Source: Atopostipes suicloacalis DSM 15692
GTDB lineage: Bacteria; Bacillota; Bacilli; Lactobacillales; Carnobacteriaceae_A
DNA length: 49,461 nucleotides
Direction of reading: 5' to 3'
Assembly: GCF_900129085.1 (NCBI RefSeq)
Contig: NZ_FQUF01000019.1
Coordinates: 1-49,461, forward strand
Of this stretch, positions 29,184 through 38,067 are shown one piece after another (positions within the stretch are counted from its first letter, which is position 1; each line of letters starts with the position of its first letter). Under the pieces are notes generated by a model. That model was not told the DNA's origin. It worked only from the letters and a program-made list of their open reading frames with translations, and searched no databases. Made by a program: the position numbers and the translations under genes.

Positions 29184-29561
29184 TTATTCTTTTACAATGA
29201 GTGGCTTTAATTGTTCTTCAATAACCTCTATGTCTACATCGGCTTGTAATAAAGATGCAGCTACATATGAACCTTCAATAAAAGCAGTTTCATATAAAGT
29301 GATTTCTTTATCACTATATTCCATAGCCATCTCTAGATTCATTTTTGCGCTCCCTAAATCATAGAAAGCAAGAATTTTTTCTTCTTCAAAAGCATTAAGA
29401 ACCTGATTTATTTTCTCAAAGTTCGTTCCTATTTCTCCATTTTCTGTTCCGCCTGCCGTTTTTATAGAAACATCTCCCGCTACCTGGTCTAATAATTTTA
29501 ATAAACCATCCGTGATTTCTTCGACATGAGAGACTAATAAAATACCATATTTATTCGTCAT
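29184..29561 (-). CDS. dhaM: DhaM, phosphotransferase subunit of PTS-dependent dihydroxyacetone kinase
   Basis: This 125-residue EIIA-mannose-fold protein accepts phosphate from HPr on His12 (GILLVSHVEEI) and passes it to ADP bound on DhaL. It contains TAGGTENGEIGTNFEKI (near 34-50). It is the single-domain form typical of Firmicutes, without the EI and HPr domains of the E. coli protein. Its start overlaps the dhaL end by 11 bp, and it is last in the operon, facing the glp operon. Confidence 0.93.
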   Translation of the reverse strand: MTNKYGILLVSHVEEITDGLLKLLDQVAGDVSIKTAGGTENGEIGTNFEKINQVLNAFEEEKILAFYDLGSAKMNLEMAMEYSDKEITLYETAFIEGSYVAASLLQADVDIEVIEEQLKPLIVKE

Positions 29562-30141
29562 CTAATACCCCCGAATCTAGTAAAGCTTCAAAGAAATAAG
29601 CACTAGACTGCGCACCAGGGTCTATATGCCCAATGGAACGATCTCCTAAGTAAGAAGCTCTACCTTTTGTTGCTTTCATTTCTTTTGTGTTCTGTAAGCT
29701 TTCTTGAATAATTTCATCCGTAAAAGAACCAGACTTAATATGATCGATGACTGGTGCCCATTCATCAACCATTGTTTTTTCTCCTACCTCTGCTTTTCCT
29801 CTTTTTTGAATGCCATTTAAACCAGCTTCTAATATTTCGCCGATATCTTCCGTTTCTTTTGCTTTTTTAGCCATTTCAATAAAAGCCGATCCATATAAAG
29901 GGCCAGAAGCTCCACCTACTTTACTGACTAAAGTCATTCCCACATCTTGAAATAATTTAGAAAGATTATCATAGGTTGTTTCTTCTGCTTTTTCTCGAAT
30001 AGCTGCTGCGCCCCGCGTTAAGTTGCTACCATGATCGCCATCACCAATGGCTGTATCTAGTTTATTGAGTGTTTCTTTATTTTGAGTAACTTTTTCTCCA
30101 AATAATTCAATCCATTTGCTTACTTTTTCAATCATAGACAT
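29551..30141 (-). CDS. dhaL: DhaL, ADP-binding subunit of dihydroxyacetone kinase
   Basis: This 196-residue all-helical subunit holds ADP as a cofactor that is rephosphorylated by DhaM. The metal-binding Asp cluster LDTAIGDGDHGSNLTRG is at about residues 27-43, with KVGGASGPLYGSAF near 75-88 and GRASYLGDRSIGHIDPGA near 157-174. The start may be the ATG at 30141 or the one two codons later; no decisive ribosome site is seen. It lies 37 bp after dhaK and overlaps dhaM. Confidence 0.95.
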   Translation of the reverse strand: MSMIEKVSKWIELFGEKVTQNKETLNKLDTAIGDGDHGSNLTRGAAAIREKAEETTYDNLSKLFQDVGMTLVSKVGGASGPLYGSAFIEMAKKAKETEDIGEILEAGLNGIQKRGKAEVGEKTMVDEWAPVIDHIKSGSFTDEIIQESLQNTKEMKATKGRASYLGDRSIGHIDPGAQSSAYFFEALLDSGVLDDE

Positions 30142-30178
30142 CCCACTCTCTAAAATTTGAGTTACATAAGATCAATAT

Positions 30179-31177
30179 TTACCAAGAAATTGTGTCAACC
30201 GGCATATTTAGATAATCTAGCCATTTTTCATCTTCTAATCGAACAAGTGTAAGCGAAAGACCTTCCATATCGATTGAAGTCATATAATCACCAATTTTTC
30301 TAAAAGATAAATTTAATCCTTCTTGATCGACTAATAATTTTTTCACGTCGTTCATGAAAATAAATTGCTCCATTAATGGTGTAGCGCCCATCCCATTAAC
30401 TAAAACAGCATATTCATCTCCTTTATTCCAATTAAAAGCCTTTTTCAATTGTTCAATAAGTTCAGTGGCTAACTCTTTGGAAGGTTTCAATTTTTCTCTA
30501 CGGTATCCTGGCTCCCCATGGATTCCCACACCATATTCAATTTCATCATCCTCAATCTCAAAACCAGGACTTCCAACCTCAGGATTGGTCGCCGGATTTA
30601 ATGCGACACCAATTGTTTTAATATTTGGAATTAAACGATCAGCTAATGCTTTAATCTCCTCTAAAGATTTTCCTTCTTCAGCAGCAGCCCCTAATATTTT
30701 ATGCACAAGAACTGTACCGGCAACGCCTCGTTTTCCAGCGGTATAAGTACTATCTTCAACGGCAATATCATCGTCGACAACAACCGTTTCTACTTTAATA
30801 TCTTCTAGATCAGCTAAATCTTGAGCCATCTCAAAATTCATTACATCACCAGTATAATTTTTAATTATTAAAAATACACCTTCTCCTTCATCGCTGGCCT
30901 TAATTCCTTCAAAGACTTGGTCAGGCGTAGGAGAAGTAAAGACTTGACCAGCGACTGCTGCCGATAACATTCCTTTTCCAACAAAACCCGCATGAGAAGG
31001 TTCATGTCCACTTCCACCGCCACTAACTAAACCTACTTTGCCATCTTTTTCTACTTTCCTATGGACAACTATCGTTCCAGGAATACGTTCTACTAATGAG
31101 TCATAAGCAAATACTAAACCATCTAACATTTCATCTACGACTTGATCGGGATTATTGATAATCTTTTTCATTGCCAT
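30179..31177 (-). CDS. dhaK: DhaK, dihydroxyacetone-binding subunit
   Basis: This 332-residue subunit binds dihydroxyacetone covalently on a histidine and receives phosphate from DhaL, giving dihydroxyacetone phosphate. The conserved GGGSGHEPSHAGFVGKGML is at about 53-71. The substrate-binding His is at 220 in GIHGEPGYRR. An in-frame extension of 27 codons upstream exists, but the ATG at 31177 is 8 nt after GGAAGG and gives the usual MKKIIN start. It is first in dhaK-dhaL-dhaM. The product joins the pathway served by GlpD across the terminator. Confidence 0.95.
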   Translation of the reverse strand: MAMKKIINNPDQVVDEMLDGLVFAYDSLVERIPGTIVVHRKVEKDGKVGLVSGGGSGHEPSHAGFVGKGMLSAAVAGQVFTSPTPDQVFEGIKASDEGEGVFLIIKNYTGDVMNFEMAQDLADLEDIKVETVVVDDDIAVEDSTYTAGKRGVAGTVLVHKILGAAAEEGKSLEEIKALADRLIPNIKTIGVALNPATNPEVGSPGFEIEDDEIEYGVGIHGEPGYRREKLKPSKELATELIEQLKKAFNWNKGDEYAVLVNGMGATPLMEQFIFMNDVKKLLVDQEGLNLSFRKIGDYMTSIDMEGLSLTLVRLEDEKWLDYLNMPVDTISW

Positions 31178-31219
31178 GTCACAATCCTTCCGTATTTTTA
31201 TTGAGGTTGATACACCTTG

Positions 31220-31248
31220 ATTGTAACCGTTATCTAAAAATAAAACAA
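31220..31248 (-). promoter_or_regulatory. Promoter of dhaKLM
   Basis: TTGTTT (31243-31248) and TACAAT (31220-31225), 17 nt apart on the minus strand, about 43 bp before the dhaK start. Confidence 0.68.
31222..31235 (+). promoter_or_regulatory. cre site over the dhaK promoter
   Basis: TGTAACCGTTATCT matches the cre consensus TGWAANCGNTNWCA at 13 of 14 positions and overlaps the -10 of the dhaK promoter, the classic position for CcpA repression. Confidence 0.65.
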
Positions 31249-31379
31249 ACAAATACAATATTTTTCGTTTAGAAGTTCCCTCGCTAACTTAATAAAAAAG
31301 TTAAGTATTTTTGTTTTTCACATGTAAAATGGATTATAAAAATATTATTGTAAATTTCTTCTTAAAACCCCTTAAACAA

Positions 31380-31408
31380 TTGCTTTCTCATAAGGTTTGT
31401 GGTAATAT
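31380..31408 (+). promoter_or_regulatory. Promoter of rpsF-ssb-rpsR
   Basis: TTGCTT (31380-31385) and TAATAT (31403-31408) are 17 nt apart, leaving a leader of about 85 nt before the rpsF start. Confidence 0.65.
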
Positions 31409-31442
31409 TTTTCGAGTGAGTAATAATTTAATTAATTACTCC

Positions 31443-31489
31443 CCTTGCTCTTTTTTATAAAAATAAAAAGAGCCGAAAAGACCACAAGG
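31443..31489 (+). promoter_or_regulatory. S6:S18 ribosomal-protein leader (autoregulatory RNA)
   Basis: CCTTG (31443-31447) pairs with CAAGG (31485-31489), and CTCTTTTT pairs with AAAAAGAG above it, leaving a 3' bulge beginning with CCG (31473-31475). This matches the known rpsF leader motif, in which the S6:S18 complex binds the CCG bulge. The closing stem takes in part of the AAGGAGG ribosome site, so binding would repress translation. Confidence 0.68.
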
Positions 31490-31501
31490 AGGTGCACAAC
31501 G

Positions 31502-31813
31502 ATGAGTAAAACAACTAAACATGAAATTTTGTATATTGTTCGTCCTGACTTAGGTGATGATCAGAAAAAAGAATTAGTAGAACGTTTTGATACTGTTCTT
31601 ACTGATAACGGAGCAGAAATTACAAAATCAGAATACTGGGATACAAATCGTAAATTTGCATATGAAATTGAAGGATATACAGAAGGCGACTACTACGTAG
31701 TTAACCTTGATTCAACTTCAACAGATGCAATTAATGAATTTGATCGTTTAGCAAGAATTAACGATAATATTCTACGTCATATGATCGTTCGTTTAGACCA
31801 TTTAGAAGACTAA
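31502..31813 (+). CDS. rpsF: Ribosomal protein S6
   Basis: This 103-residue small-subunit protein pairs with S18 in the ribosome platform. It reads KHEILYIVRPDL near the start and has EYWDTNRKFAYEIEGYTEGDYYVVN (in shorter form, KFAYEI...GDYYVVN) near residues 43-67. The frame extends upstream through the leader hairpin, but the ATG at 31502 follows AAGGAGGT and is clearly the start. A parS site separates it from ssb. Confidence 0.96.
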   Translation: MSKTTKHEILYIVRPDLGDDQKKELVERFDTVLTDNGAEITKSEYWDTNRKFAYEIEGYTEGDYYVVNLDSTSTDAINEFDRLARINDNILRHMIVRLDHLED

Positions 31814-31824
31814 TAAGCTAAAAA

Positions 31825-31840
31825 TGTTTCACGTGGAACA
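31825..31840 (-). promoter_or_regulatory. parS site between rpsF and ssb
   Basis: TGTTTCACGTGGAACA, which read on the other strand is TGTTCCACGTGAAACA, a full match to the parS consensus TGTTNCACGTGAAACA. It is the loading site for ParB in chromosome segregation; ParB itself is not in the window. Confidence 0.85.
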
Positions 31841-31860
31841 TTTATGAGAGGAGCTTTAGA

Positions 31861-32448
31861 TTGATTAACAACACTACTTTAGTAGGAAGACTTACAAGAG
31901 ACCCTGAATTGCGTTATACAGGCAGTGGGATAGCTGTTGTATCTTTTAATTTGGCAGTTGAGAGAAACTATACAAATGCCCAAGGAGAAAGAGAAACAGA
32001 CTTCATTAACTGTGTTGCATGGAGAGGACTTGCTGAAACTCTAGCAAATTTTTCTGTGAAAGGTTCTTTAATTGGTATTACAGGATCTATTCAAACAAGA
32101 AACTATCAAAACAATGAAGGTCGTACAATTTATATAACTGAAGTTGTTGCGGATAATTTCCAAATGCTTGAACCGAAATCTGTTACTGATAACAGACGTA
32201 ATCAAACAGGTGGTGGCCAACAAGCGGGTAATAGTAACTATGGGAATAATTCGAATAGTTCTAATAATAATTACTCAAACAATAATCAATCGCAACAGTC
32301 TAATAATAATGCATCGAATAGTAATGCATCAAATAAAAATGCGTCAAATGATAATCCATTTGCAAATATCGACTTCGGGAACAACGAAGATCCATTTGAA
32401 TCAAATGAAGACGTAACAGATATCTCAGATGATGATTTACCGTTTTGA
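31861..32448 (+). CDS. ssb: Single-stranded DNA-binding protein
   Basis: This 195-residue protein coats single-stranded DNA in replication and repair. The OB-fold (about 1-105) starts MINNTTLVGRLTRDPELRY and includes FINCVAWRGLAETL. A low-complexity linker of about 60 residues rich in Asn, Ser and Gln follows. The conserved acidic tip DISDDDLPF closes the protein and recruits partner proteins. The start is TTG at 31861, 7 nt after GAGGAG. It lies between rpsF and rpsR, the standard order. Confidence 0.97.
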   Translation: MINNTTLVGRLTRDPELRYTGSGIAVVSFNLAVERNYTNAQGERETDFINCVAWRGLAETLANFSVKGSLIGITGSIQTRNYQNNEGRTIYITEVVADNFQMLEPKSVTDNRRNQTGGGQQAGNSNYGNNSNSSNNNYSNNNQSQQSNNNASNSNASNKNASNDNPFANIDFGNNEDPFESNEDVTDISDDDLPF

Positions 32449-32476
32449 TTCACACTTATAAAAGGAGGAAATGAAT

Positions 32477-32710
32477 ATGGCTGGACGTCGCGGAGGAAGA
32501 AAAAGACGTAAAGTAGATTTTTTAGCAGCAAATCACATTGAATATGTGGACTACAAAGATGTTGATTTATTAAGCCGTTTCGTATCTGACAGAGGTAGAA
32601 TTTTACCACGTCGAGTTACCGGAACATACGCTAAAAACCAACGAAAAGTCTCTGCTGCAATTAAACGTGCTCGAATTATGGGCTTGTTACCATTTGTAAC
32701 AGAAGAATAA
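32477..32710 (+). CDS. rpsR: Ribosomal protein S18
   Basis: A 77-residue basic protein with [28 protein letters not shown] and [21 protein letters not shown], diagnostic of S18. Two ATGs are in frame. The first (32471) is only 2 nt from AAAGGAGG, while the ATG at 32477 is 8 nt away and gives MAGRRGG, so it is preferred. A terminator follows. Confidence 0.96.
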   Translation: MAGRRGGRKRRKVDFLAANHIEYVDYKDVDLLSRFVSDRGRILPRRVTGTYAKNQRKVSAAIKRARIMGLLPFVTEE

Positions 32711-32732
32711 AATAACTTTAAATATAATATCC

Positions 32733-32764
32733 AAAGAGACTAGAACCTTTTTCTAGTCTCTTTT
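32733..32764 (+). terminator. Terminator after rpsR
   Basis: AAAGAGACTAGA and TCTAGTCTCTTTT pair around a T-rich loop and end in T. Confidence 0.87.
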
Positions 32765-33161
32765 AATTTTATGAGAATAAAATGTTAATGATTAATTATG
32801 GTTTTAATAATAATTATTTATTTTTATAGAGTTTCATAAGGTGCCTTTCATGAACAAACTTTATTTTTACTATAAATTAATTTTTATTTTTCTTTAGTAA
32901 GAAAAGTTATGATTTAATCTTTATATAGGCAATTAATGGTAGAGCACTATTATAATTTTTGAATTTTAATTTTTTGAACATAACTAAAATATTACATGAA
33001 TTTTTTTAAAGAATGCTAAAATAACAAAAATGTTCCACGTGGAACATTTTTTGTCTGTGGAATAAACAAATAAAATGTAAATCTATAATATCGAGCGAAA
33101 TGTGGAAATGTGATGGTAAAAGTGCTAAGATAAGTAAAGAAAATTCAAAAAAGGAGTTCTT
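32765..33161. other. AT-rich intergenic region with parS
   Basis: About 400 bp before gdpP without a gene of recognisable quality. Apart from the parS site at 33031-33046 it is very AT-rich. A TGCTAAGAT extended -10-like sequence near 33123-33131 might serve gdpP, but its -35 is weak. Confidence 0.5.
33031..33046. promoter_or_regulatory. Second parS-like site
   Basis: TGTTCCACGTGGAACA is perfectly palindromic and differs from the consensus TGTTNCACGTGAAACA at one base. It lies 1.2 kb from the first site, in intergenic DNA. Confidence 0.78.
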
Positions 33162-35153
33162 ATGAAACCGTTAAATGATAAGCGATTAGCTTCTTTTTTT
33201 AAAATAGATTCATTAAATAAAGTAGTCTCACTAGTAATCGCTATACAAATTTTTATAGTTTTTATTTCAGTGGTTTTAAAGCTATGGCTGGGTTTACTTG
33301 TATTATTATTATTTATAATAATGGATGTCGTTTTGTGGCGACTATCGGAACGTGCGAGTGAAGACCTGAATTCATATATATCGAATTTAAGTTATCGTAT
33401 TAAACGCGGGGAACATGAAGCCATTATTAAACTTCCTATTGGAATTATTATTTATAATGAGGATTTAGAAATCGAATGGTTAAGTCCTTATTTACAAACT
33501 GGTTCAAAAGATGCAGAACCAATTATTGGTAGAAAGATACAAGATGTTTTTGATGGCATTTTAGAAGCTATGGAAGAAGACGATCCCGAAAATAAAATAA
33601 TAAATTGGCGGGATAATTATTATCGTATAAGAGTTGAGAAAGATATCCACGTTATTTACTTGGAAAATGTTTCATATTATATTCATATCCGAGAAGAACT
33701 TGAAAGAAATAGATCTGTAATTGGATGGCTTTTTTTAGATAACTATGATGAATTAATTAAGGGACTAGATGATCGAGCAATCTCTAACTTTAATAGTTTA
33801 TTAACGACTTATTTATCTAATTGGGCAAGACAGCATAATATTTATTACAAGCGTATAGAAAACGATAAATATTTATTGCTATTGCGACATGATGAGCTTG
33901 CGCGACTTGAAGATGAAGATTTTAATATTGTAAATAATATTAGAGACTATACATCAAAAAGAAATTTACCGTTAACCGTAAGTATTGGTGTTTCTTATGG
34001 TGAAGCTTCTTTTATCGAATTAGCTGAATTATCTCAAAAAGATTTAGATTTAGCTTTAGGTCGAGGAGGAGATCAGGCAATCGTAAGAGAAGTGGGTCAA
34101 GAACCTCGATACTATGGTGGAAATACGAACCCAATGGAAAAGAGAACACGTGTTCGCTCTAGAATGATTAGTGAAGCTCTTCAAGAACAAATAAAACAAG
34201 CGCCGACTACTTATGTAATGGGACATGCGTTTCCAGATATGGATGCTATTGGATCTGCGTTAGGAATAGCAAGAATTGCTATGATGCTTGGAAAAGAAGC
34301 AAAAGTGATTGTTGATCAAGAAAAAGTAGGAAATGATATTAGTAATTTACTGGATGAGATTAGTAAATATCACGAAACAGCAAAAAATATCATTTCACCT
34401 GAGGAAGCTTTTGAAAAAATTACTTCAGAAGATTTAGTTGTAATGGTGGATCATCACAAACCCTCGATGTCCATAGCTCCTCATTTAAATGAAAAAACGA
34501 ATAAAGTAGTGATTATCGATCATCATCGACGAGGAGATGAGTTCCCGGATAAACCTACTCTTGTCTATATTGAGCCATATGCGTCGTCCGCTTCAGAATT
34601 AATTACCGAGTTATTTGAATATGTTTCTTCTGATAGTAACTCCATTAATCGTATTGAAGCAACAACAATGCTAGGTGGTATAATAGTCGATACAAACAAC
34701 TTCAGTTTAAGAACGGGCTCTAGAACATTTGATGCAGCAAGTTACTTACAATCCGTTGGAGCAAATACAACGACTATTCAACGCATGTTGAAGGAATCTC
34801 CAGAAAATTATTTAACAAGAATGGAGATTGTAAAAAATATGGAATTCGTTATAGATGGAATGGCAGTTGCTCATGGAGAAGAAAACGAATACCATCGCCA
34901 AGTTGTAGCTGCACAAACAGCTGATACCATTCTTTCTATGACAGATGTAGAAGCTTCATTTGTTATTGTACGTTTAGATGAAGAAACAGTTGGAATAAGT
35001 GCTAGAAGCTTAGGCAAAGTAAATGTACAAAGAGTTATGGAGAAAATGGGTGGAGGCGGTCATTTAACAAATGCTGCTACACAAATTAAAGATTTAACTA
35101 TAACAGAAGTTAAAGAGCAGTTAAAACAAGCGATTAAAGAAATAAATACTTAA
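33162..35153 (+). CDS. gdpP: Cyclic-di-AMP phosphodiesterase GdpP
   Basis: This 663-residue membrane enzyme hydrolyses c-di-AMP and so controls wall and osmotic balance. Two N-terminal helices (about 20-55) are followed by a PAS-like domain (about 75-150) and a degenerate GGDEF domain (about 175-310). The catalytic DHH region has GHAFPDMDAIGSALG (near 352-366), VMVDHHKPSMS and IIDHHRRGDEFP. A DHHA1 domain with MGGGGHLTNAAT completes it. AAAGGAG precedes the ATG. rplI follows after 21 bp, and dnaB next, the usual Firmicutes order. Confidence 0.97.
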   Translation: MKPLNDKRLASFFKIDSLNKVVSLVIAIQIFIVFISVVLKLWLGLLVLLLFIIMDVVLWRLSERASEDLNSYISNLSYRIKRGEHEAIIKLPIGIIIYNEDLEIEWLSPYLQTGSKDAEPIIGRKIQDVFDGILEAMEEDDPENKIINWRDNYYRIRVEKDIHVIYLENVSYYIHIREELERNRSVIGWLFLDNYDELIKGLDDRAISNFNSLLTTYLSNWARQHNIYYKRIENDKYLLLLRHDELARLEDEDFNIVNNIRDYTSKRNLPLTVSIGVSYGEASFIELAELSQKDLDLALGRGGDQAIVREVGQEPRYYGGNTNPMEKRTRVRSRMISEALQEQIKQAPTTYVMGHAFPDMDAIGSALGIARIAMMLGKEAKVIVDQEKVGNDISNLLDEISKYHETAKNIISPEEAFEKITSEDLVVMVDHHKPSMSIAPHLNEKTNKVVIIDHHRRGDEFPDKPTLVYIEPYASSASELITELFEYVSSDSNSINRIEATTMLGGIIVDTNNFSLRTGSRTFDAASYLQSVGANTTTIQRMLKESPENYLTRMEIVKNMEFVIDGMAVAHGEENEYHRQVVAAQTADTILSMTDVEASFVIVRLDEETVGISARSLGKVNVQRVMEKMGGGGHLTNAATQIKDLTITEVKEQLKQAIKEINT

Positions 35154-35174
35154 TTAAACATTGGAGGAATAGCA

Positions 35175-35630
35175 ATGGAAGTTATTTTGTTGAAAGATGT
35201 AAAAGGAACTGGGAAAAAAGGAGAAATCCATGAAGTAGCAAATGGGTATGCTCAAAACTATTTAATCAAGAATGGACTAGCTAAAGAGGCAACAGCAAGT
35301 GCTAAAAGTAAATTAAATGCCCAAGTTAAAGCTAAAAAACGTGATGAAGCTGAAATGCTAGAAGAAGCAAAAGAACAAAAAGAAACTTTAGAAAATAATC
35401 CGGTAGAAATTTATGAAAAAGCCTCAGAAGATGGCCGATTATTCGGATCAATTACCACTAAAAAAATTGCAGATGCAATAAAAGAACAGTTAGATATTAG
35501 TGTGGATAAAAGAAAAATTACACAAAAGATTCCGATGCGCTCTCTTGGGACGCAAAATGTTGAAGTGAAACTGCATAATAAAGTGACAGCAAGTCTAACC
35601 GTACGGGCTCTATCGATAGAGGAAAAATAA
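35175..35630 (+). CDS. rplI: Ribosomal protein L9
   Basis: This 151-residue protein starts [18 protein letters not shown] and has [16 protein letters not shown], the L9 N-terminal signature. A long connecting helix (about 45-75) and a C-terminal domain with [17 protein letters not shown] complete the known dumbbell shape. GGAGG precedes the ATG. A terminator separates it from dnaB. Confidence 0.97.
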   Translation: MEVILLKDVKGTGKKGEIHEVANGYAQNYLIKNGLAKEATASAKSKLNAQVKAKKRDEAEMLEEAKEQKETLENNPVEIYEKASEDGRLFGSITTKKIADAIKEQLDISVDKRKITQKIPMRSLGTQNVEVKLHNKVTASLTVRALSIEEK

Positions 35631-35638
35631 ATCATATA

Positions 35639-35682
35639 AGCTCTTGTTCTTAAAGAAAACAGGGACAAGAGCTATTTTTTTC
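35639..35682 (+). terminator. Terminator between rplI and dnaB
   Basis: AGCTCTTGT (35639-35647) pairs with ACAAGAGCT (35665-35673), followed by seven T. Confidence 0.82.
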
Positions 35683-35723
35683 AATTATGCAAGAGTTTTA
35701 TTAATTAGGAGAGGATGATATAT

Positions 35724-37097
35724 TTGGCAATGGAGATGATGGGAGAACGTATGCCCCCTCAAAATAACGAGGCGGAGCAATCTGTACTAGGTTCTATATT
35801 ATTACAGCCATCGGCGCTGATTTCAGCAATGGAATTCATTCAAGCAAATGACTTTTATCGTCGATCTCACCAACTCATTTTTCAAGTAATGATTGATCTC
35901 AATGAGAAAAATGAAGAAATTGATGTTATTACAGTGGCAAATTTGTTAGAAACGAGCGGGCAGCTAGAAGATGTAGGAGGAACTCCTTATTTAGCAGAAT
36001 TATCAAATGTGGTACCTACCGCTGCGAACATTGAATACTATGCAAAAATTGTTGAAGAACGTTCGTTACTACGTCGACTTATTCAAGCTTCTACAGATAT
36101 TATTTCAGATACTTATGAAGAATCTGAAGAAGTCTCTAATCTTTTAGACAATGCAGAACAAAAGATTTTAGAAGTTTCTGAACGTAAGAATAGAAGTGGT
36201 TTTGTAAAAATTAGTGATGTTCTTCGAGATAGTATGGAAGAAATTGACCAATTATACAAAAATGATGAAGAAATTACAGGAATTTCTTCAGGTTACCGAG
36301 CCTTAGATTTAATGACGGCTGGTTTGCATGAAGATGAATTGATTATTCTCGCGGCTCGTCCCGGAGTAGGGAAAACTGCTTTTGCTTTAAATATTGCACA
36401 GAATATTGGAACTGCAACAGATGAAAATGTGGCTATTTTCAGTTTAGAGATGGGTGCAACTCAGCTAGTTAATCGAATGCTTTGTGCTGAAGGAACGATA
36501 AACGCTAACCATTTACGTACAGGGAAATTAACTGAAGAAGAGTTTGAAAAATTATTTGTGGCGATGGGAAGTCTATCTAAAGCTAATATTTTTATTGATG
36601 ATACCCCAGGTATACGTGTTTCTGAAATACGAGCAAAATCTCGACGACTTATGCAAGAACGTGGAGGAATTGGCTTAATTATTATTGATTATTTACAATT
36701 AATTGAAGGAACAGGACGTGAATCTAGACAGCAAGAGGTTTCTGAAATTTCGCGACAACTAAAAAAATTAGCAATGGAACTAAATGTTCCAGTTATTGCT
36801 ATTTCACAGCTATCGCGTAGTGTGGAACAAAGACAAGATAAACGTCCTATTTTGAGTGATTTACGTGAATCTGGCTCATTAGAACAGGATGCAGATATTG
36901 TAGCTTTCTTATATAGAGAAGATTACTATCGAGCAGAAGAAGGCGAAGAAGAAGTAGAAGAAGATAATGTCGTTGAAGTACTCGTTGAAAAGAACCGTTC
37001 TGGAGCACGAGGAACGGTAAAATTATTATTTATTAAAGAATATAATAAGTTCTCCTCTTTAACGTATTATCCAGAAGATGAAATAGCCGGCATTTAA
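35724..37097 (+). CDS. dnaB: Replicative DNA helicase DnaB (DnaC in Bacillus)
   Basis: This hexameric helicase unwinds the fork and is about 457 residues. The N-terminal domain (about 10-115) reads PPQNNEAEQSVLGSILL. The RecA-like core has Walker A ARPGVGKTAFALN, then SLEMGATQLVNRML and IIIDYLQLIEG. An ATG at 35715 is only 1 nt from AGGAGAGG; the TTG at 35724 is 9 nt away and is chosen, though the ATG at 35730 is also possible. It ends at a bidirectional terminator facing the ytxH-like gene. Confidence 0.96.
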   Translation: MAMEMMGERMPPQNNEAEQSVLGSILLQPSALISAMEFIQANDFYRRSHQLIFQVMIDLNEKNEEIDVITVANLLETSGQLEDVGGTPYLAELSNVVPTAANIEYYAKIVEERSLLRRLIQASTDIISDTYEESEEVSNLLDNAEQKILEVSERKNRSGFVKISDVLRDSMEEIDQLYKNDEEITGISSGYRALDLMTAGLHEDELIILAARPGVGKTAFALNIAQNIGTATDENVAIFSLEMGATQLVNRMLCAEGTINANHLRTGKLTEEEFEKLFVAMGSLSKANIFIDDTPGIRVSEIRAKSRRLMQERGGIGLIIIDYLQLIEGTGRESRQQEVSEISRQLKKLAMELNVPVIAISQLSRSVEQRQDKRPILSDLRESGSLEQDADIVAFLYREDYYRAEEGEEEVEEDNVVEVLVEKNRSGARGTVKLLFIKEYNKFSSLTYYPEDEIAGI

Positions 37098-37101
37098 ACA
37101 A

Positions 37102-37144
37102 AAAAGCTGCCATTCGTGTTTAAATAGAAACACAGGCAGCTTTT
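37102..37144. terminator. Bidirectional terminator dnaB / ytxH
   Basis: AAAAAGCTGCC and GGCAGCTTTT enclose an inner GTGTTT/AAACAC hairpin, between convergent genes. Confidence 0.82.
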
Positions 37145-37159
37145 AAAATATCTAAAAGA

Positions 37160-37447
37160 TTAGTGATTGAGTTCTTCTTCAATAGAAGAAATCGTTTGAC
37201 GAAGTTCACGCTGACGTTCATCTAGGTGAGCTAATTCATTTTCAACTTCTTGTTCAGCTTCAAAATAGGCATCTTTAAAATCTTCTTTAAGATTATTTGT
37301 ACTTGTCTTTACAGAGTCTTTTGTTTCATTTGCTTTATTTTGTAAGTCTTTACGTAATTCTTTCCCAGATTTAGGAGCAAATAATAAAGCAAATCCAGCA
37401 GAAAATAGACTAACTAAAATAATAAGTGGCCAGTTATTTTTTTTCAT
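37160..37447 (-). CDS. YtxH-domain membrane-anchored small protein
   Basis: A 95-residue protein with one N-terminal membrane helix (about residues 5-22) directly followed by LLFAPKSGKELRKDL, the YtxH (formerly gas-vesicle-like) signature. A long amphipathic helix runs to the C-terminus with repeated charged heptads. The frame opens 4 codons earlier at TTG, but ATG at 37447 starts at MKKNNW and is more natural. It follows the DUF948 gene by 21 bp, the same pairing as ytxG-ytxH in Bacillus, a general-stress set. Function is unknown. Confidence 0.8.
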   Translation of the reverse strand: MKKNNWPLIILVSLFSAGFALLFAPKSGKELRKDLQNKANETKDSVKTSTNNLKEDFKDAYFEAEQEVENELAHLDERQRELRQTISSIEEELNH

Positions 37448-37468
37448 TTGTTCACACAACTTTCTAAG

Positions 37469-37912
37469 TTATTTTTGATGACGTATTTTTTGTTTTTGTG
37501 CAGTTTTTTTGAACGCACGTTTAAATGTTTCTATTATTTGAGGTCCGTCTTCTTTTACTTCATCCATGATATTACTAGAAATTCCTTTGGTATATTCACC
37601 AGCATGTGATTGTAAATAGCGAAGGGATGATTGAAACTCTCCTTTTTCATCCGTAAAATCCTCAAAGTCAACCATTTTAACTTCCACTTCGCTTTGAATT
37701 CCGTCAACACGTTGTGTTAGTAAAGTGATTCTTTCATTTAAATGTTGACTTTCTCGTGTATAATACTTTGTTTTTTGGTTAATGACTTCTTTTAAATGAT
37801 CTACATTTTTAAGTGTAGGTTTAATCTTTTTATAAGTCATAATCCCAACAATAATTAGAGCAAGGATAGAAATAACCACAATAGAAATAGCAATAATAGT
37901 TCCAGTACTCAT
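37469..37912 (-). CDS. DUF948-domain membrane protein (YtxG-like)
   Basis: A 147-residue protein with one N-terminal membrane helix (about 5-27), then a predicted coiled coil (about 35-90, with LNERITLLTQRVDGIQSEV) and a basic C-terminus. This layout is that of DUF948 proteins, YtxG in Bacillus. It is first in a two-gene unit with the YtxH-like gene, transcribed toward the origin. The role may lie in envelope stress or cell shape; this is not established. Confidence 0.75.
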   Translation of the reverse strand: MSTGTIIAISIVVISILALIIVGIMTYKKIKPTLKNVDHLKEVINQKTKYYTRESQHLNERITLLTQRVDGIQSEVEVKMVDFEDFTDEKGEFQSSLRYLQSHAGEYTKGISSNIMDEVKEDGPQIIETFKRAFKKTAQKQKIRHQK

Positions 37913-37966
37913 TAAAGTCCCTCTTTTCTATAACTTTTTAGATATTTTCATTAAATAATTGTTATT

Positions 37967-37996
37967 TTGCTTGAATTGAATTATCTTTAGTATAAC
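37967..37996 (+). promoter_or_regulatory. Possible promoter of the EIIA gene
   Basis: TTGCTT (37967-37972), an 18-nt spacer and TATAAC (37991-37996), 72 bp before the likely start. Confidence 0.42.
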
Positions 37997-38067
37997 AATA
38001 CCAAAAAAAGTACTATTCTAAAAATGAAATGTCGCACGCAAAAAAATAAAATAAGGAGCTAATGAAT

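Noticed and set aside
34143-34158. Further parS site in gdpP
   Set aside because: It contains CACGTG, but the flanks (AGAA...TTCG) do not match the parS arms.
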